In this document: one piece after another, positions 16,101-24,845 of the stretch
Layout of the letters: each line of letters begins with the position of its first letter
Numbering within the stretch: the stretch's first letter is position 1
Source: Phycisphaerales bacterium
GTDB taxonomy: Bacteria > Planctomycetota > Phycisphaerae > UBA1845
DNA length: 48,310 nucleotides
Reading direction: 5' to 3'
NCBI GenBank assembly: GCA_020852275.1
Contig: JADZBE010000035.1
Location: 1-48,310 of the forward strand
The notes under the pieces: model-generated
The model's database searches: none
What the model was told of the DNA's origin: nothing
Seen by the model: only the letters and a program-made list of their open reading frames with translations
Made by a program: the position numbers and the translations under genes

Positions 16101-17605
16101 CGGGTCTGCATCTGCACGTCGCTGTTGAAATACTGCACGGGTGAGGAAAGAAAGGGCTGGCCAAGCTTGAGGACGGCGGCGTCATTGGTGCCGTCGTTGC
16201 GGCTGACGTACCCGGCAAGGTAGAGGAAGCCGCCGCCGTCGATCTGTGCGAAGGACACGCCGTCGTCCATGATCCAGTTGCCATTGTTACTGAAGATCAA
16301 CGCGCTGTCCGGAAGATCGCTCCAGACTTCGTGTCCATCTTCGGTGTCGTATTTGATCAGCACCCAGTCGTCGTTCGTTGTGCTGCCCTGGTCCGTTTTG
16401 CCTGCGCTATAGACGTTGCCCAGGCGGTCCATGACAACATCGGCTCCCCTGTCGATCCCGCTGGTTCCGTCCCAGGTTTTCCCGCCTCCCCACGTGCGGC
16501 TGCCGTCCGTGTTGTATTTGACGGTGTACACATCATCGCCCATGTTTCCCGTGGCCGCGAATTCGCCGGCCTCGTTGCACGTCACGGCAGTGAAAGCCCC
16601 GGTTCCAGATGTGTGCGAGGGGCCCCATTCCGTGGTTCCATTGGTGCTCAGGACGCGAACCTTGGGATTACCCTGGTTATTGTTCCCGCCGATCATGAGT
16701 CGGCCGGTGCGGTGTACGACCATCGACGTATAGCGCTCTCCCGCGAAGCGCCGTATGCCCACCCCGGCGCCCACATCGCGCCAAGTGCTGGACAACTGGC
16801 CCCTGGGCGTCAGCTTAATGATGGCCGATGCATCCCCGGTCGTATTTCGCGTGAGGGCATAGACGTTGCCCGAGGAGTCCGTTTCCACCTGTTCCGCCAG
16901 AATGTTGTTGCCCGGCTGGGTTGCTATTTGAAACACCCATTGGCGAACGCCGTCGGGACCATACTTGATGGCAACAACGTCGGTGTCTGCGGCCACGCCC
17001 ACCAGGTAGCTGTTGCCGTCGTCGTCTACCACGACACGGCGGACCGTCACGTCAAAGGATTCGTTTGTCGTGGGATAGACCGCGCTCCACACCGTCGAGC
17101 CGTTGCTGCCGCGCAGCTTGATGAGGGCGATTTTGTAGTGACCGTTCTCAAAGTAGTCTTCCGCCACGAGAACGTCGCCCGAAAGATCGACTGCCACATC
17201 CTTGGCATAGTCGTTGGTCGAAATGCCGGGACTGACCGACCAGGCCGTATCGCCGTCGCGCTCGTACTTGATGATGTTCAGTTCGCTTAGTCCGCTGACG
17301 AGCTTCTCGCCGCCCATGATGACGTTGCCCTGCGGGTCCACAAAGAGTCCGCGCACCGGGCGCACCTGAGAGTTATTGAAAGTCCGCGATCGGCGGATGC
17401 CCACCCCGGAACCCGTGTCGAGCCAGGTGCAGGATGGGTAGACAAGGCCGCTTTCCGAGCAGCCCTCCGGAGACTCATCATCCCCTGCGGACGTGGAACC
17501 CGTGGTCTGCAACTGTGCCCATGCCGGCACGGTGTACCACAGGAGTAGGGCAGCCGTCAGTCCCCGCCATGCGTTGCGCTGCATTGATGAATCCGATCGC
17601 ACCAT
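13193..17605 (-). CDS. Large secreted beta-propeller and IPT/TIG-repeat protein
   Basis: 1470 aa from the ATG at 17605 (an ATG at 17584 is equally possible). A signal peptide lies at about 10-31 ('GLTAALLLWYTVPAWAQ'). The first ~480 residues repeat motifs such as 'LFVDPQGNVIMGG', 'VDDDGNSYLVGVA' and 'DSSGNVYALTR' with 'IKY...DG' strands, the pattern of SBBP/PQQ-like propeller blades. A middle region of about 500 residues is beta-rich and unassigned, with Asp-rich 'DEDTNNGQCDPVDFD'. The C-terminal third has three or four IPT/TIG-like immunoglobulin folds ('PKPEITGITPDTVAPGSDD', 'PRPEVTAVSPVELATSS', 'SAPSLTLLTPSSA'). It is probably cell-surface or extracellular, binding carbohydrate or protein. 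No catalytic site is seen. Confidence 0.8.
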   Translation of the reverse strand: MVRSDSSMQRNAWRGLTAALLLWYTVPAWAQLQTTGSTSAGDDESPEGCSESGLVYPSCTWLDTGSGVGIRRSRTFNNSQVRPVRGLFVDPQGNVIMGGEKLVSGLSELNIIKYERDGDTAWSVSPGISTNDYAKDVAVDLSGDVLVAEDYFENGHYKIALIKLRGSNGSTVWSAVYPTTNESFDVTVRRVVVDDDGNSYLVGVAADTDVVAIKYGPDGVRQWVFQIATQPGNNILAEQVETDSSGNVYALTRNTTGDASAIIKLTPRGQLSSTWRDVGAGVGIRRFAGERYTSMVVHRTGRLMIGGNNNQGNPKVRVLSTNGTTEWGPSHTSGTGAFTAVTCNEAGEFAATGNMGDDVYTVKYNTDGSRTWGGGKTWDGTSGIDRGADVVMDRLGNVYSAGKTDQGSTTNDDWVLIKYDTEDGHEVWSDLPDSALIFSNNGNWIMDDGVSFAQIDGGGFLYLAGYVSRNDGTNDAAVLKLGQPFLSSPVQYFNSDVQMQTRNQSIWASGQGGVEYTLPILDGDFEVDEHPGGEEAGFGGGLDLVIDGDGGNGQANLSVGLRAVANGGTVDASIPFNVNLQGPGRDDIINGKPVTLVTSHTRDPSSSVAVQPVELNAYLTIGVRLHMLVRMWLKAFGEFILDFYLLNRDICLDEDTNNGQCDPVDFDIIDLGWILGQFGVGEFDLPYSAGSGEYRIPQVAPRGKIDSNGEFHLQGDDPFLSITLDATGFVASKFGIVTTFEEGIDLAGAGNAEISAGVAQGYLTGDFSLDQEFDFTPGAPSVRFTFSDGLAAKTINLGDQLTFDMPSDADVVVTPHFKVPSGNNFTSTTNISFRPTVSFDGLTASAYAEAFDVTLLDKSLCFICSSYSPGQLLQQIYRRSFNLGGFTEITGTPFTIIGRTATNPELLSASRDGADVYLFDQTSVVSNYAQVLADFDEFASGTTSMLLYGQDFLSTANCKAWFTHLGRSEQLTTTRLSNNELLVELPNKFRLLSGIGRIQVKSNRGNSNTIDFPIRNPYPNVVTVGPNLWAADPDLTNVLITVVDGKTSAGSDSYIARSDYYAKLRQLWTDSGLPGTIDGTFTSADFNGLPPMPRLLWNDEALTPYGEPLDSGLLWAELPRNYYGAPVNVEVSLISPGPGGGQSDSVPLTVAAPKPEITGITPDTVAPGSDDLRLVIRGPENVGWWQDTNGAFVEQQRRSNFNRASVVLWDGSANGIETRFVSSSHLVAFVPASKLQSGGTHTISVQTPDNGTVYFDHNVGANVPSGGTSNRVRFQVMYPRPEVTAVSPVELATSSLFGDARDYDLALIGTGFSDTTIVYWNGSARNTFVESDTLLQVKLLPADVEIPGDYEVYAVTPGPGGGRTDTITMTVISDDEDHSAPSLTLLTPSSARKDSGDVVVTMDGAGFYYGTRVYWNHETPMLYSRFISPTRMEVTIPADKLHTAGSFTIHAVSAPPGGGTSNDLIFTVVP

Positions 17606-17644
17606 AATTGTGGCTTTCTGGAAAATGGGCAAGGATCTATGAGA

Positions 17645-17727
17645 ATCAGAGCCGCGCGCGTCGACAAAACAGTTCACCCGCATCCTGAGGCGGCGACGTA
17701 CGCTCCCTCACGGTCGCGGCTCTGTCT
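17645..17727. repeat. Inverted repeat element ('cagagccgcg ... cgcggctctg')
   Basis: cagagccgcg (from about 17646) and cgcggctctg (ending about 17725) are exact inverse copies separated by about 60 bp. The right arm carries 'gctccctcacggtcgcg', which recurs at 30797-30813, and the left arm's 'cagagccgcgcgcg' recurs near 41866. It sits between two minus-strand genes and its right end touches the stop of the fibre-like gene. Confidence 0.5.
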
Positions 17728-19798
17728 ATTCATTACCCTGCGCGTCGGCGTCCGCGGTCTCGCTCGACGAGCGACGAGCATCCTGAACGCTTTCCTCGCG
17801 CGGAACCTGGTAGAACAAGCCATCCTCAGGCGACAGACCATACAGCTCCGGCTGAATGTACTTCCCTCTGTTCTGCTCGGACTTCTCCTGTTCCACCGGC
17901 GTGCCGTAGGTCTGGACCCAGAGGTCACTTCGCACGGCCTTGATTTCCCAAGACACGCGCATGCCCGCTTCGCCGCCGGCGATCACGAACGCGTTGTTGC
18001 GGATTTCTTCAGCAACATAGACCGGCGCGAACCGGCCCAGACAGGTGAGCTGGTAGCGGAAGTCGCTGTTGATGCTCTCGAAGTAGTCGGGCAGGGCCAC
18101 CACGGCCTCGCCGCTGCGATCCAGGGTCACCACGCCGCTGTACTCGTTCATGGGCTCGGGACCTTCAGCGCAGTAGTGGCGCAGCGTCTTATTTTCCGGA
18201 TCAAGCGGGTGATCGATGAGAAAAGATTTTGTTCCCGAAGCGGCGATGTCGCCCTGGCTGAACACGCCGAAGTCCGTCCCCTGGCCGTACACGCCGATGC
18301 CGTTGGCCCCGTCGGCGTTGCCCCAGACGCCGTAACCGTCGGCGCTGCGAGCGTACCCCTTGACGCCGGTGTTTGAACCGGCGCCGGTGCGCGTGGCTTC
18401 ACCGTAGACGCCGACTCCGTCGCTGCTCGCCGTGCGCCCATTCACCCCGTAGTTAAAGCCCGAGGTGGTCGTCGCCCGCCCGAGGACGCCGATGCCCGCG
18501 CCGTCGTTGGTCGTGCCTTCGACGCCGACGGCCGCCACTGCGTTGCCATCTCCGCGAACGGCGGACAGGCCGTCCGTCGTGGTGCGCGAGTGCAACAATG
18601 CTGCTGGATTGGTCAATCCAACGCCGACGCGCCCATTGCCGCGCACCCTCATGGTTTCGGTGAAGGAAGAGCTGCTCCCGTAGCCGAACGCGACGTCGCC
18701 CGCGCCGGTGTCGGAGTGGATTTGAAGGAGCCCGTTCTGGATTCCAAATCCCCAGTGGTTGCCGCTCTGGCCATAGAGTGAAATCTTGTCCCCTAACGTG
18801 TCCGGGAACGAAAGCGGGAAGCCCGGCGTGGTCGTCCCGATGCCGACGTTGCCATTGCGGTCGAATCGCACGCGTTCCTGCGGTCCTGTCAACAGGTCCG
18901 GAGTCGTCAGGAAGCGAAGATCTCCAGAATCGACGCCACTGGAGTTGAAACTTTCAATCGCGGCGCCGGTGTAGTCCGTGGCGCCACTATTTGTGTCGTA
19001 GTTCTCGAATTGAAAACTCGCGAACGCCGGCGTGCTTGAACCGCGGGCCCCCCCGAGTACGAGCGATCGCGTCACGCCCGATACCGCTGTGCCGCGGTTG
19101 ATTCTCAAGTCGCCGCCAGCCACATGAAGCTTTGCCGCCGGGGCGGTCGTCCCGATGCCGAGGTTCCCCACGAAACTCGTGTTGCCTGCATTCGTAAACG
19201 TGTTGGCGGCATTGAGCAGCGCGACGTTGGCGGACAGGCGCGCGTCGGCGATGGAACCGGCCGCAAGGGCCGAAGCATTCAGATTGCTGAGCGCTGAACC
19301 ATCGCCGCTGAAACCCGTTGCCGTGACCACGCCGGTCACATCGACCCTTGAGGTTGGCGCTGAATTGCCGACGCCGAGATTGCCCGCATCATCGACGAAC
19401 AGCCCGCGCGTCTGGAGCGCATACGGCGCGACGGTCAGCGCCTGCCGTGGGGCCAGCGTCACGAAGCTTCCCCCGCCCGCGGGCGAGCGCACGGCCGTCT
19501 CCAGCCAACGTGCCTTCCCGTCGAACGCAGCCACGCCGAAGTCGATGCTGACGGTGAACAGACCGTCCACGACGTTGACGCTCGTCGCGGGCGAGACGGT
19601 TCCCACCGGGTTGCCACCCGAGGCCGCATCCCACAGCGTGAACTCGAAGTCGGCGCTCGCGTTCAGGGGTGAGCCATCCTGCTTCAGGCGTCCTTGAAAC
19701 GTGAAAGCGCTTCCCAGATCCTCGGCCATAACGCTCGCCGCCAAGGCGGTCGCCAGGCCAAGACCCGCCAAACTCCAGAGTACACGTGATGATTTCAT
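17726..19798 (-). CDS. Secreted tail-fibre-like repeat protein
   Basis: 690 aa with a signal peptide (MKSSRVLWSLAG... ending about residue 25). Residues 28-130 form a domain 'FTFQGRLKQDGSPLN ... APRQALTVAPYAL' that is common at the start of exported bacterial proteins of this type. The middle has fibre-like repeats, 'LGVGNSAPTSRVDVTG', 'LGIGTTAPAAKLHVAGG', 'VGIGTTTPGFPLSF' and 'VGVGLTNPAALLHSR', as in trimeric phage-like fibres, then Gly-rich 'GVYGEATRTGAG' repeats. The C-terminal ~150 residues ('SFLIDHPLDPENKTLRHYC') are a conserved head that resembles, but does not clearly contain, a self-cleaving chaperone. It is probably surface-displayed. It lies upstream of and co-directional with the propeller/IPT gene. 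Confidence 0.8.
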   Translation of the reverse strand: MKSSRVLWSLAGLGLATALAASVMAEDLGSAFTFQGRLKQDGSPLNASADFEFTLWDAASGGNPVGTVSPATSVNVVDGLFTVSIDFGVAAFDGKARWLETAVRSPAGGGSFVTLAPRQALTVAPYALQTRGLFVDDAGNLGVGNSAPTSRVDVTGVVTATGFSGDGSALSNLNASALAAGSIADARLSANVALLNAANTFTNAGNTSFVGNLGIGTTAPAAKLHVAGGDLRINRGTAVSGVTRSLVLGGARGSSTPAFASFQFENYDTNSGATDYTGAAIESFNSSGVDSGDLRFLTTPDLLTGPQERVRFDRNGNVGIGTTTPGFPLSFPDTLGDKISLYGQSGNHWGFGIQNGLLQIHSDTGAGDVAFGYGSSSSFTETMRVRGNGRVGVGLTNPAALLHSRTTTDGLSAVRGDGNAVAAVGVEGTTNDGAGIGVLGRATTTSGFNYGVNGRTASSDGVGVYGEATRTGAGSNTGVKGYARSADGYGVWGNADGANGIGVYGQGTDFGVFSQGDIAASGTKSFLIDHPLDPENKTLRHYCAEGPEPMNEYSGVVTLDRSGEAVVALPDYFESINSDFRYQLTCLGRFAPVYVAEEIRNNAFVIAGGEAGMRVSWEIKAVRSDLWVQTYGTPVEQEKSEQNRGKYIQPELYGLSPEDGLFYQVPREESVQDARRSSSETADADAQGNE

Positions 19799-20207
19799 TT
19801 CGAGCCCCCTGCTGATGATGTCTGCCCAAAGACCGGGCGCAGGCCGCTTCCCGCAGCGTCCGCACCTGAGAGGTTGTGGAAAAGCTGATCTCCGCCCTCA
19901 ATCCCCATCTCGCAAACGGCGCGAGGAACCGGCAATCGATTTCCCAGAGGATGGGCTTGCGGCGGTGGACGCCTCGCTTTCCGCATCTGGACACGGTACG
20001 GCGGGCGGCCCTGGAGGACGGCGAAGGGAAACTGAAGCTGCAATAAAAGTGCGTCTGGGATTAGGGGACCTGCGCGAAACCGCGCCGGCCTACGCTGTGG
20101 GCGGGGAGAATGGTATGATCTGACTTCCAGCTTCAGAGGCAAACTTCCACCTTCCGCATGGCCGGGCGGCGGGCTCGATCGCGTTTCTGCTTTCAGGGCG
20201 GACCAAG
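19799..20207. other. Divergent intergenic region
   Basis: No gene is recognised in 409 bp. It separates the leftward fibre-like gene from the rightward sigma/kinase pair, so promoters for both should lie here. The only readable candidate is an extended -10 near 20114. Confidence 0.5.
20111..20119 (+). promoter_or_regulatory. Possible extended -10 element for the sigma/kinase operon
   Basis: TGGTATGAT carries TATGAT with the upstream TG of an extended -10, about 90 bp before the sigma factor ATG. No good -35 is seen. Confidence 0.3.
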
Positions 20208-20798
20208 ATGCAGGAGTCGAACCATCCTAGCTCGGGCGGATCGCATGCCGATCCCTCCACCAGCTTCCTGCTGCGCGACGGCCGCGTGTCCGAGGAACTC
20301 CTTTCTCGGGTCTACGAGGAGCTTCGTGCGCAGGCGCGGGCGTTCCTCGACGGGCGGTGCCCGGGAAATACGCTCCAGCCGACTGCCCTGGTTCACGAAG
20401 CCTATCTGAGGCTGGTCGGGAACCAGGACATCAAATGGGAGGGGCGATCGCATTTCGTGGCGGTGGCGGCCAAGGCCATGCGCCATGTGTTGGCCGACCA
20501 TGCTCGCGCCCGCCGTGCGACCAAGCGCGGCGGGGAGTGGGGACGGGTGTCGCTGTCCGGCATCGGTACCGACGGGCGCGAGGTGACCTTCGACGCCCTC
20601 GACATTCACGAAGCGCTGGAAAAGCTCGCCGCGCTGAACGAGCGCCACGCGCGCATCGTCGAGCTTCGCTTCTTCGGCGGGTTGACGGAGGAGGAGGCTG
20701 CCCAGGTTCTCGGTGTCAGCGAGCGAACGGTGCGCGGCGATTGGCGCTTATGCCGCGCGTGGCTGCGGCAGCAACTCGGCGACGGCCAGGCGCCATGA
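20208..20798 (+). CDS. ECF-like RNA polymerase sigma factor
   Basis: 196 aa. Region 2 is 'LQPTALVHEAYLRLVGNQD ... GRSHFVAVAAKAMRHVLAD' (about 60-105) and region 4 is 'ALNERHARIVELRFFGGLT' plus 'EEAAQVLGVSERTVRGDW' (about 142-180). The LHEAYLRL/AARAMR-type sequence is that of the ECF-like sigma group abundant in Planctomycetes, often called the SigSBP-like or TIGR02999 type. It directs transcription of an unknown regulon. Its TGA overlaps the ATG of the kinase gene by four bases, so the two are made together; kinase-controlled sigma activity is a known theme for such pairs. Confidence 0.93.
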   Translation: MQESNHPSSGGSHADPSTSFLLRDGRVSEELLSRVYEELRAQARAFLDGRCPGNTLQPTALVHEAYLRLVGNQDIKWEGRSHFVAVAAKAMRHVLADHARARRATKRGGEWGRVSLSGIGTDGREVTFDALDIHEALEKLAALNERHARIVELRFFGGLTEEEAAQVLGVSERTVRGDWRLCRAWLRQQLGDGQAP

Positions 20799-23700
20799 CC
20801 CGCGAAGAGCACGAGCGCATCGGAAGCCTGTTCCTCGAAGTCGTCGATCTGCCCGACGCCCAGCGCCACGCCGTGCTGGAGCGGCGCTGCGCCGGCGACG
20901 CGGACCTGCGCGCAGCCGTCGAAGGACTGTTGGCCCTTGACCAGCGTGACGATGCGCTGAACGAACAGGCGCTCCGCGATGGCCTGCAATTCGAGTCGTG
21001 GGGAGACGACGCGGACGATCCACTCCCGGCGCAGATCGGCCGCTACCGGATCGTCCGCAGGATCGGCGAAGGCGGCATGGGCATCGTGTACGAAGCCGAA
21101 CAGGACAATCCTCGCCGCCGCGTGGCGCTCAAGATGCTCCGTCCCGGCCTGTCGTCGCGCGACGTCGTGCGTCGTTTCCGCCGCGAAGCCCACCTCCTCG
21201 GCCGCCTGCATCACCCGGGCATCGCGCACATCTACGAGGCCGGTGTCGCGGACGACGGCAGCCGCAGGCCGTACCTGTCCATGGAGTTGATCGACGGACC
21301 CGCGCTCAACGTGTACGCAAAACGATGCAAGCCGGACACGCGACGACGCCTCGAGCTGATGCAGCAGGTTTGCGACGCCGTGCAACATGCGCACGGGCAG
21401 GGGATCGTTCACCGCGACCTGAAGCCGGCGAACATCCTTGTGACCGAGGTCGCGGCTGGGCAGCCCACGATTAAGATCCTCGACTTCGGCATCGCCCTCG
21501 CGTCTGACCTGGGCGTGCACACCGTCACCCTGCACACCCACCCGGGACAAATTCTTGGCACCCTGGCCTACATGAGCCCGGAACAGGTGGACGGCAGCCC
21601 GAACCGCGTGGATGCGCGCTGCGACGTTTACGCCCTCGGCGTCATCCTGTACGAGCTGCTGGGTGAGAAGCTTCCGCTGGAGATGAACAAGCGTTCGATC
21701 GCCGAAGCCGCGCGCCGCATCCGCGAGGACGAGCCCACCATGCTCGGGACCCTCAGCACGTCGTTCCGCGGCGACGTCGAGACCATCGTCGCCAAAGCGA
21801 TGGAGAAGGACGCGGCGCGGCGCTACGCCTCCGCTGGCCAGATGGCCGACGATATTCGCCGATATCTCGAGCACCAACCGATCCACGCCCGCCCCGCCAG
21901 CACGTTGTACCAGTTGCGCAAATTCGCCCGGCGGCATCGTGCCCTGGTCGGCGCCGTGGCTGCGGTGTTCCTGATCTTGTGTGCAGCGACCGCCGTAAGC
22001 GTTCGCTACGCGGTCATCGCCGCGCGCGAACGTACGGTCGCCGAACGACGCGCGCACCGCGCGAACATCGTGGCCGCCAGCGAGGAGATGGACAAGGGAA
22101 GTCCCATCCGCGCCCGAGCGTTTCTGGCTCAGGCGACCGTCGCGGAACGGACTACCTGGGAGTGGCGCTACCTCTACGCCCGACTGGATGCCAGCGATCG
22201 GGTCTTCCATGGGCACACGGGACCGGTGCGCTCGGTGAGCTTCTCACCGGATGGCGACCGACTCGCCTCCGCGTCGGACGACCACACCCTTTGCATCTGG
22301 GAACTGGGAAGTCAGGCTTGCGCGACTCTGCCCGAGGACCGCGCCGCACTCGTCCTGCGCGGTCATGACGGTCCCGTCGCCCGGGTCGCATTCGCGCCGT
22401 CCGGCGACCGGATATTCTCCGGATCGGCCGATGGCACGCTTCGAAGCTGGGACGCCGCGACGGGCGACGAACTTGCCTCGCTGCCAACAGCGGGCATCGT
22501 CACCGATATGAGCATGTCTCCGGACGGCCGGCGGGTCGCCGTGCTGGTTCGTGCGAAACCCGCGGAAGACCAGGAAGAATCGCGTTTTCGCGTTCAGGTG
22601 TGGGACGTTGAATCCGGAGCGCTCGAGAATGACTGGGGCGCGTCCAGCGCTATACCCGTGGCTGCCTGTGCCTATGCGCCGGACGGGGCCGGAATTCTGC
22701 TGGGGGTGCTCAGCGGTGTTTGTCTTAGAACGCTGGACGGAGAGCGCGTCTCAATAGCAGCCAAGGCCCACGATTATCCGCCGCTGCAAATCGCAACGTG
22801 TGGCCGTCTCGACATGTTCGCGACCTGCGCCGCGGACAAGACCATCAATCTCTGGGACGCCGCCTCGTTTGCCCCCGTACAATCACTCGAGGGCCACGCC
22901 GGCCCCGTTCGCACCGTGGCCTTTGCTCCGGCGGGACACTGGCTCGCCTCGGGATCGGACGACCAGACCGTTCGCCTTTGGAACGATTCATCGGGGACCC
23001 TCGCGCATACGCTTCTGGGGCACGAAGGGTCCGTGCGGGCGGTCACGTATGCTCCGGACGGGAACTGGCTCGCCTCGGCCTGCGACGACCAGACCGTGCG
23101 CCTGTGGAACGTGGCGCGCATCGAATCCGGTGCGGCGGCCGGTGTTCTCCGCGGGCACAAGGGGGGCATCTACGAAGTGGCCTTTCTTCCCGGCACGGAC
23201 ACGCTCGTCTCCGCCGGATGGGGCGACCACACCCTCCGCTTCTGGAACACGCGATCGGGGACCGCCGACCGCGTCGTCGAGGGCCACGTCGGCAACATCG
23301 TAAGGATGGCGTGCAGTCCGGATGGGCGCTGGATCGCGGTCTGCGGCTTCCAGATCGCACTCCTGAACGTCGAAACCGGGGCGACGACGCGCATCGGCGG
23401 CGCGGGCGATCGCACACGGTCCGTTGCCTTCACGGTCGATGGATCACAATTCGTCACAACGGCCACCAAAACTCCCAGGCAGCCGCACGCCATCGTCCGC
23501 GGCTGGGACGTGGCTTCGCACGCGCTGCTGGAGGAGCGCGATTTTGACGCCGACGTCCTCGCGGCCTCGTCTTCCGCTGGAATCCACATCGCCGTCTTCG
23601 GCACAGACGAATCCCGCCTGGAGGATTGGTCCACCCGCGCGGTGGTCTGTCGTTTCGCCCCACAGGAGGCGAAAATCGAACGTCTAAGCTTCTCGGCCGA

Positions 23701-24040
23701 TGGGGCACGCTTCCTCACCGCCGGCCACGACGGCGCGATCGGCGTCTGGGACGCACGCAGCGGCGCGCAGCTGGCCGTCCTGCGCGGACATACCGAGAAA
23801 GTCTATGACGCCCGCTTCTCGCCCGATGGGGCGCGTATCGCAACCGCGTCAAACGACAACACGATCCGGCTCTGGCGGTCGGACACCTATGAGGAACTGC
23901 TCGATCTGCGCGGGCACGAACGCTACGTCTTTGGCCTGGCGTTCAACGCCGACGGCACGATCCTTGCTTCGGCATCGGGCGACAATACCGTGCGCCTGTG
24001 GCGCGCGCCGTCAACCCCTTCATCCGATCCCGGCGAGTAG
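20795..24040 (+). CDS. Transmembrane Ser/Thr protein kinase with WD40 repeats
   Basis: 1081 aa. Kinase domain about 82-365: glycine loop 'GEGGMGIVYEAE', Lys113 ('VALKML'), catalytic Asp208 ('HRDLKPAN'), DFG Asp230 and the 'GTLAYMSPEQ' activation segment. All key residues are present, so it should be active. One membrane helix at about 384-405 is followed by a short coiled region and about 11 WD40 repeats to the end ('VRSVSFSPDGDRLASASDD', 'VRTVAFAPAGHWLASGSDD', 'FGLAFNADGTILASAS'), which form one or two propellers for sensing or docking. The first 80 residues resemble the short helical leader of related kinases. The ATG at 20795 is fixed by the ATGA overlap with the sigma gene. It probably transmits a signal to the coupled sigma factor. 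Confidence 0.95.
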   Translation: MTREEHERIGSLFLEVVDLPDAQRHAVLERRCAGDADLRAAVEGLLALDQRDDALNEQALRDGLQFESWGDDADDPLPAQIGRYRIVRRIGEGGMGIVYEAEQDNPRRRVALKMLRPGLSSRDVVRRFRREAHLLGRLHHPGIAHIYEAGVADDGSRRPYLSMELIDGPALNVYAKRCKPDTRRRLELMQQVCDAVQHAHGQGIVHRDLKPANILVTEVAAGQPTIKILDFGIALASDLGVHTVTLHTHPGQILGTLAYMSPEQVDGSPNRVDARCDVYALGVILYELLGEKLPLEMNKRSIAEAARRIREDEPTMLGTLSTSFRGDVETIVAKAMEKDAARRYASAGQMADDIRRYLEHQPIHARPASTLYQLRKFARRHRALVGAVAAVFLILCAATAVSVRYAVIAARERTVAERRAHRANIVAASEEMDKGSPIRARAFLAQATVAERTTWEWRYLYARLDASDRVFHGHTGPVRSVSFSPDGDRLASASDDHTLCIWELGSQACATLPEDRAALVLRGHDGPVARVAFAPSGDRIFSGSADGTLRSWDAATGDELASLPTAGIVTDMSMSPDGRRVAVLVRAKPAEDQEESRFRVQVWDVESGALENDWGASSAIPVAACAYAPDGAGILLGVLSGVCLRTLDGERVSIAAKAHDYPPLQIATCGRLDMFATCAADKTINLWDAASFAPVQSLEGHAGPVRTVAFAPAGHWLASGSDDQTVRLWNDSSGTLAHTLLGHEGSVRAVTYAPDGNWLASACDDQTVRLWNVARIESGAAAGVLRGHKGGIYEVAFLPGTDTLVSAGWGDHTLRFWNTRSGTADRVVEGHVGNIVRMACSPDGRWIAVCGFQIALLNVETGATTRIGGAGDRTRSVAFTVDGSQFVTTATKTPRQPHAIVRGWDVASHALLEERDFDADVLAASSSAGIHIAVFGTDESRLEDWSTRAVVCRFAPQEAKIERLSFSADGARFLTAGHDGAIGVWDARSGAQLAVLRGHTEKVYDARFSPDGARIATASNDNTIRLWRSDTYEELLDLRGHERYVFGLAFNADGTILASASGDNTVRLWRAPSTPSSDPGE

Positions 24041-24346
24041 GAAGCCGCGGCCGAACCAAAGATCTGCTGGCCGTGGGAGGAATACTTGTTGGCGCGATGC
24101 GCGGCGCCATCCGCACGCTTACCCGAACGGAATCTCATGACCTTCAGCTCCGCGGGCCAGGCGCTGTGTTCTCAAGCCCGGTTCTCGTTCGGTCCAGCGA
24201 ACGCAGCATCGAAAAAGTCTCTGCCGCGCGGGAGACAGAGTTTCAGACACCGTCTCGTTCCCTCTACTGAACGCAACTGCTCGCAATCCCGCGACCCACG
24301 GGTTAACGAATCACGCCGGCACGGAGACGCCCCGGCGTTCGCGTTC

Positions 24347-24400
24347 CTAACGCGAGGATTCGCAAGGGTTTACGAACTGGACTTTGGTGGGGTAGCCCAT
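24347..24400 (-). pseudogene. Truncated 'MGYPTKVQ' small-protein remnant
   Basis: 17 codons (MGYPTKVQFVNPCESSR) then TAG. The start is preceded by a perfect AAAGGAGG with five bases to the ATG. I recall small proteins of 50-60 aa starting MGYPTKVQ in Planctomycetes and Verrucomicrobia, sometimes near transposases, with an AbrB-like look. Here the sequence is lost after about eight residues and the frame closes, so I read it as a stump left by a deletion. A functional leader peptide is the alternative. Confidence 0.45.
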
Positions 24401-24415
24401 GTCGGCCTCCTTTCC

Positions 24416-24437
24416 TATCTAGGTATATAACTAGATA
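24416..24437. promoter_or_regulatory. Palindrome upstream of the MGYPTKVQ stump
   Basis: tatctag-gtatataa-ctagata is a perfect 7-bp inverted repeat in an AT-rich island, 15 bp upstream of the stump's ATG on the minus strand. It could be an operator overlapping a promoter of the original gene. Confidence 0.4.
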
Positions 24438-24476
24438 CCGGCGCGCCAAGGCGGGCAAGTCCGCATCCGGAGCCTC

Positions 24477-24730
24477 TCAAGGGCGCCCGCGATCCTGCCC
24501 CCGCGGTTCCACAGGCGGAAAATCAAGAGAGGGCCAAACTCCAGCCGGGGGCGCAGCCCACGGCAACGCGCCCCCGGCGATTCGACCCCGGAGGGGTCGC
24601 ACCTTCGGCTTTCCCGCGTGCGCCGAAAGCGCGGCAGCCGTGCAACCCCTTTCGGGGTTGGATTCCCCCACGCGCGGGATTCCGTGGGCTGTGCCCACGG
24701 CTACTCACGTGGATCCCCTGCGGGGATCAG
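24477..24730. repeat. Cluster of GC hairpins
   Basis: Short perfect stems follow one another: caacccc-tttc-ggggttg near 24645, ggatcccc-tgc-ggggatc near 24712, gcccccgg near 24530-24580 with its inverse, and gggctgtgcccacggc near 24688. It resembles the spacer at 1-140. No gene is seen. Confidence 0.5.
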
Positions 24731-24845
24731 GCTGACGCAGCTTCGAAGAGCGAGCTGAATCAGCTTCGAAGCGCGAGCTGACGCAGCTTCGAAGAGCGAG
24801 CTGGATCGGCTTCAGAGAGCAAGCTGAATCGGCTTCCGGGATCGA
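24731..24845. repeat. 23-bp tandem repeat, five copies
   Basis: Five consecutive 23-bp units like gctgacgcagcttcgaagag+cga start at 24731, 24754, 24777, 24800 and 24823; the first and third are identical. Each unit is itself nearly palindromic around cttcgaag. The reverse complement matches the array at 34001-34091. Confidence 0.8.

Noticed and set aside
13193..17605. Large propeller/IPT protein as phage cargo of the element
   Set aside because: It lies beyond the proposed right end, has a Sec signal and runs with two other exported proteins.
20357..20794. N-terminal extension of the kinase frame
   Set aside because: It lies in another frame over the sigma factor gene; the ATGA-coupled start at 20795 is clear.
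20606..22216. Minus-strand 536-aa frame opposite the kinase
   Set aside because: Shadow of a GC-rich coding region; no family resemblance.
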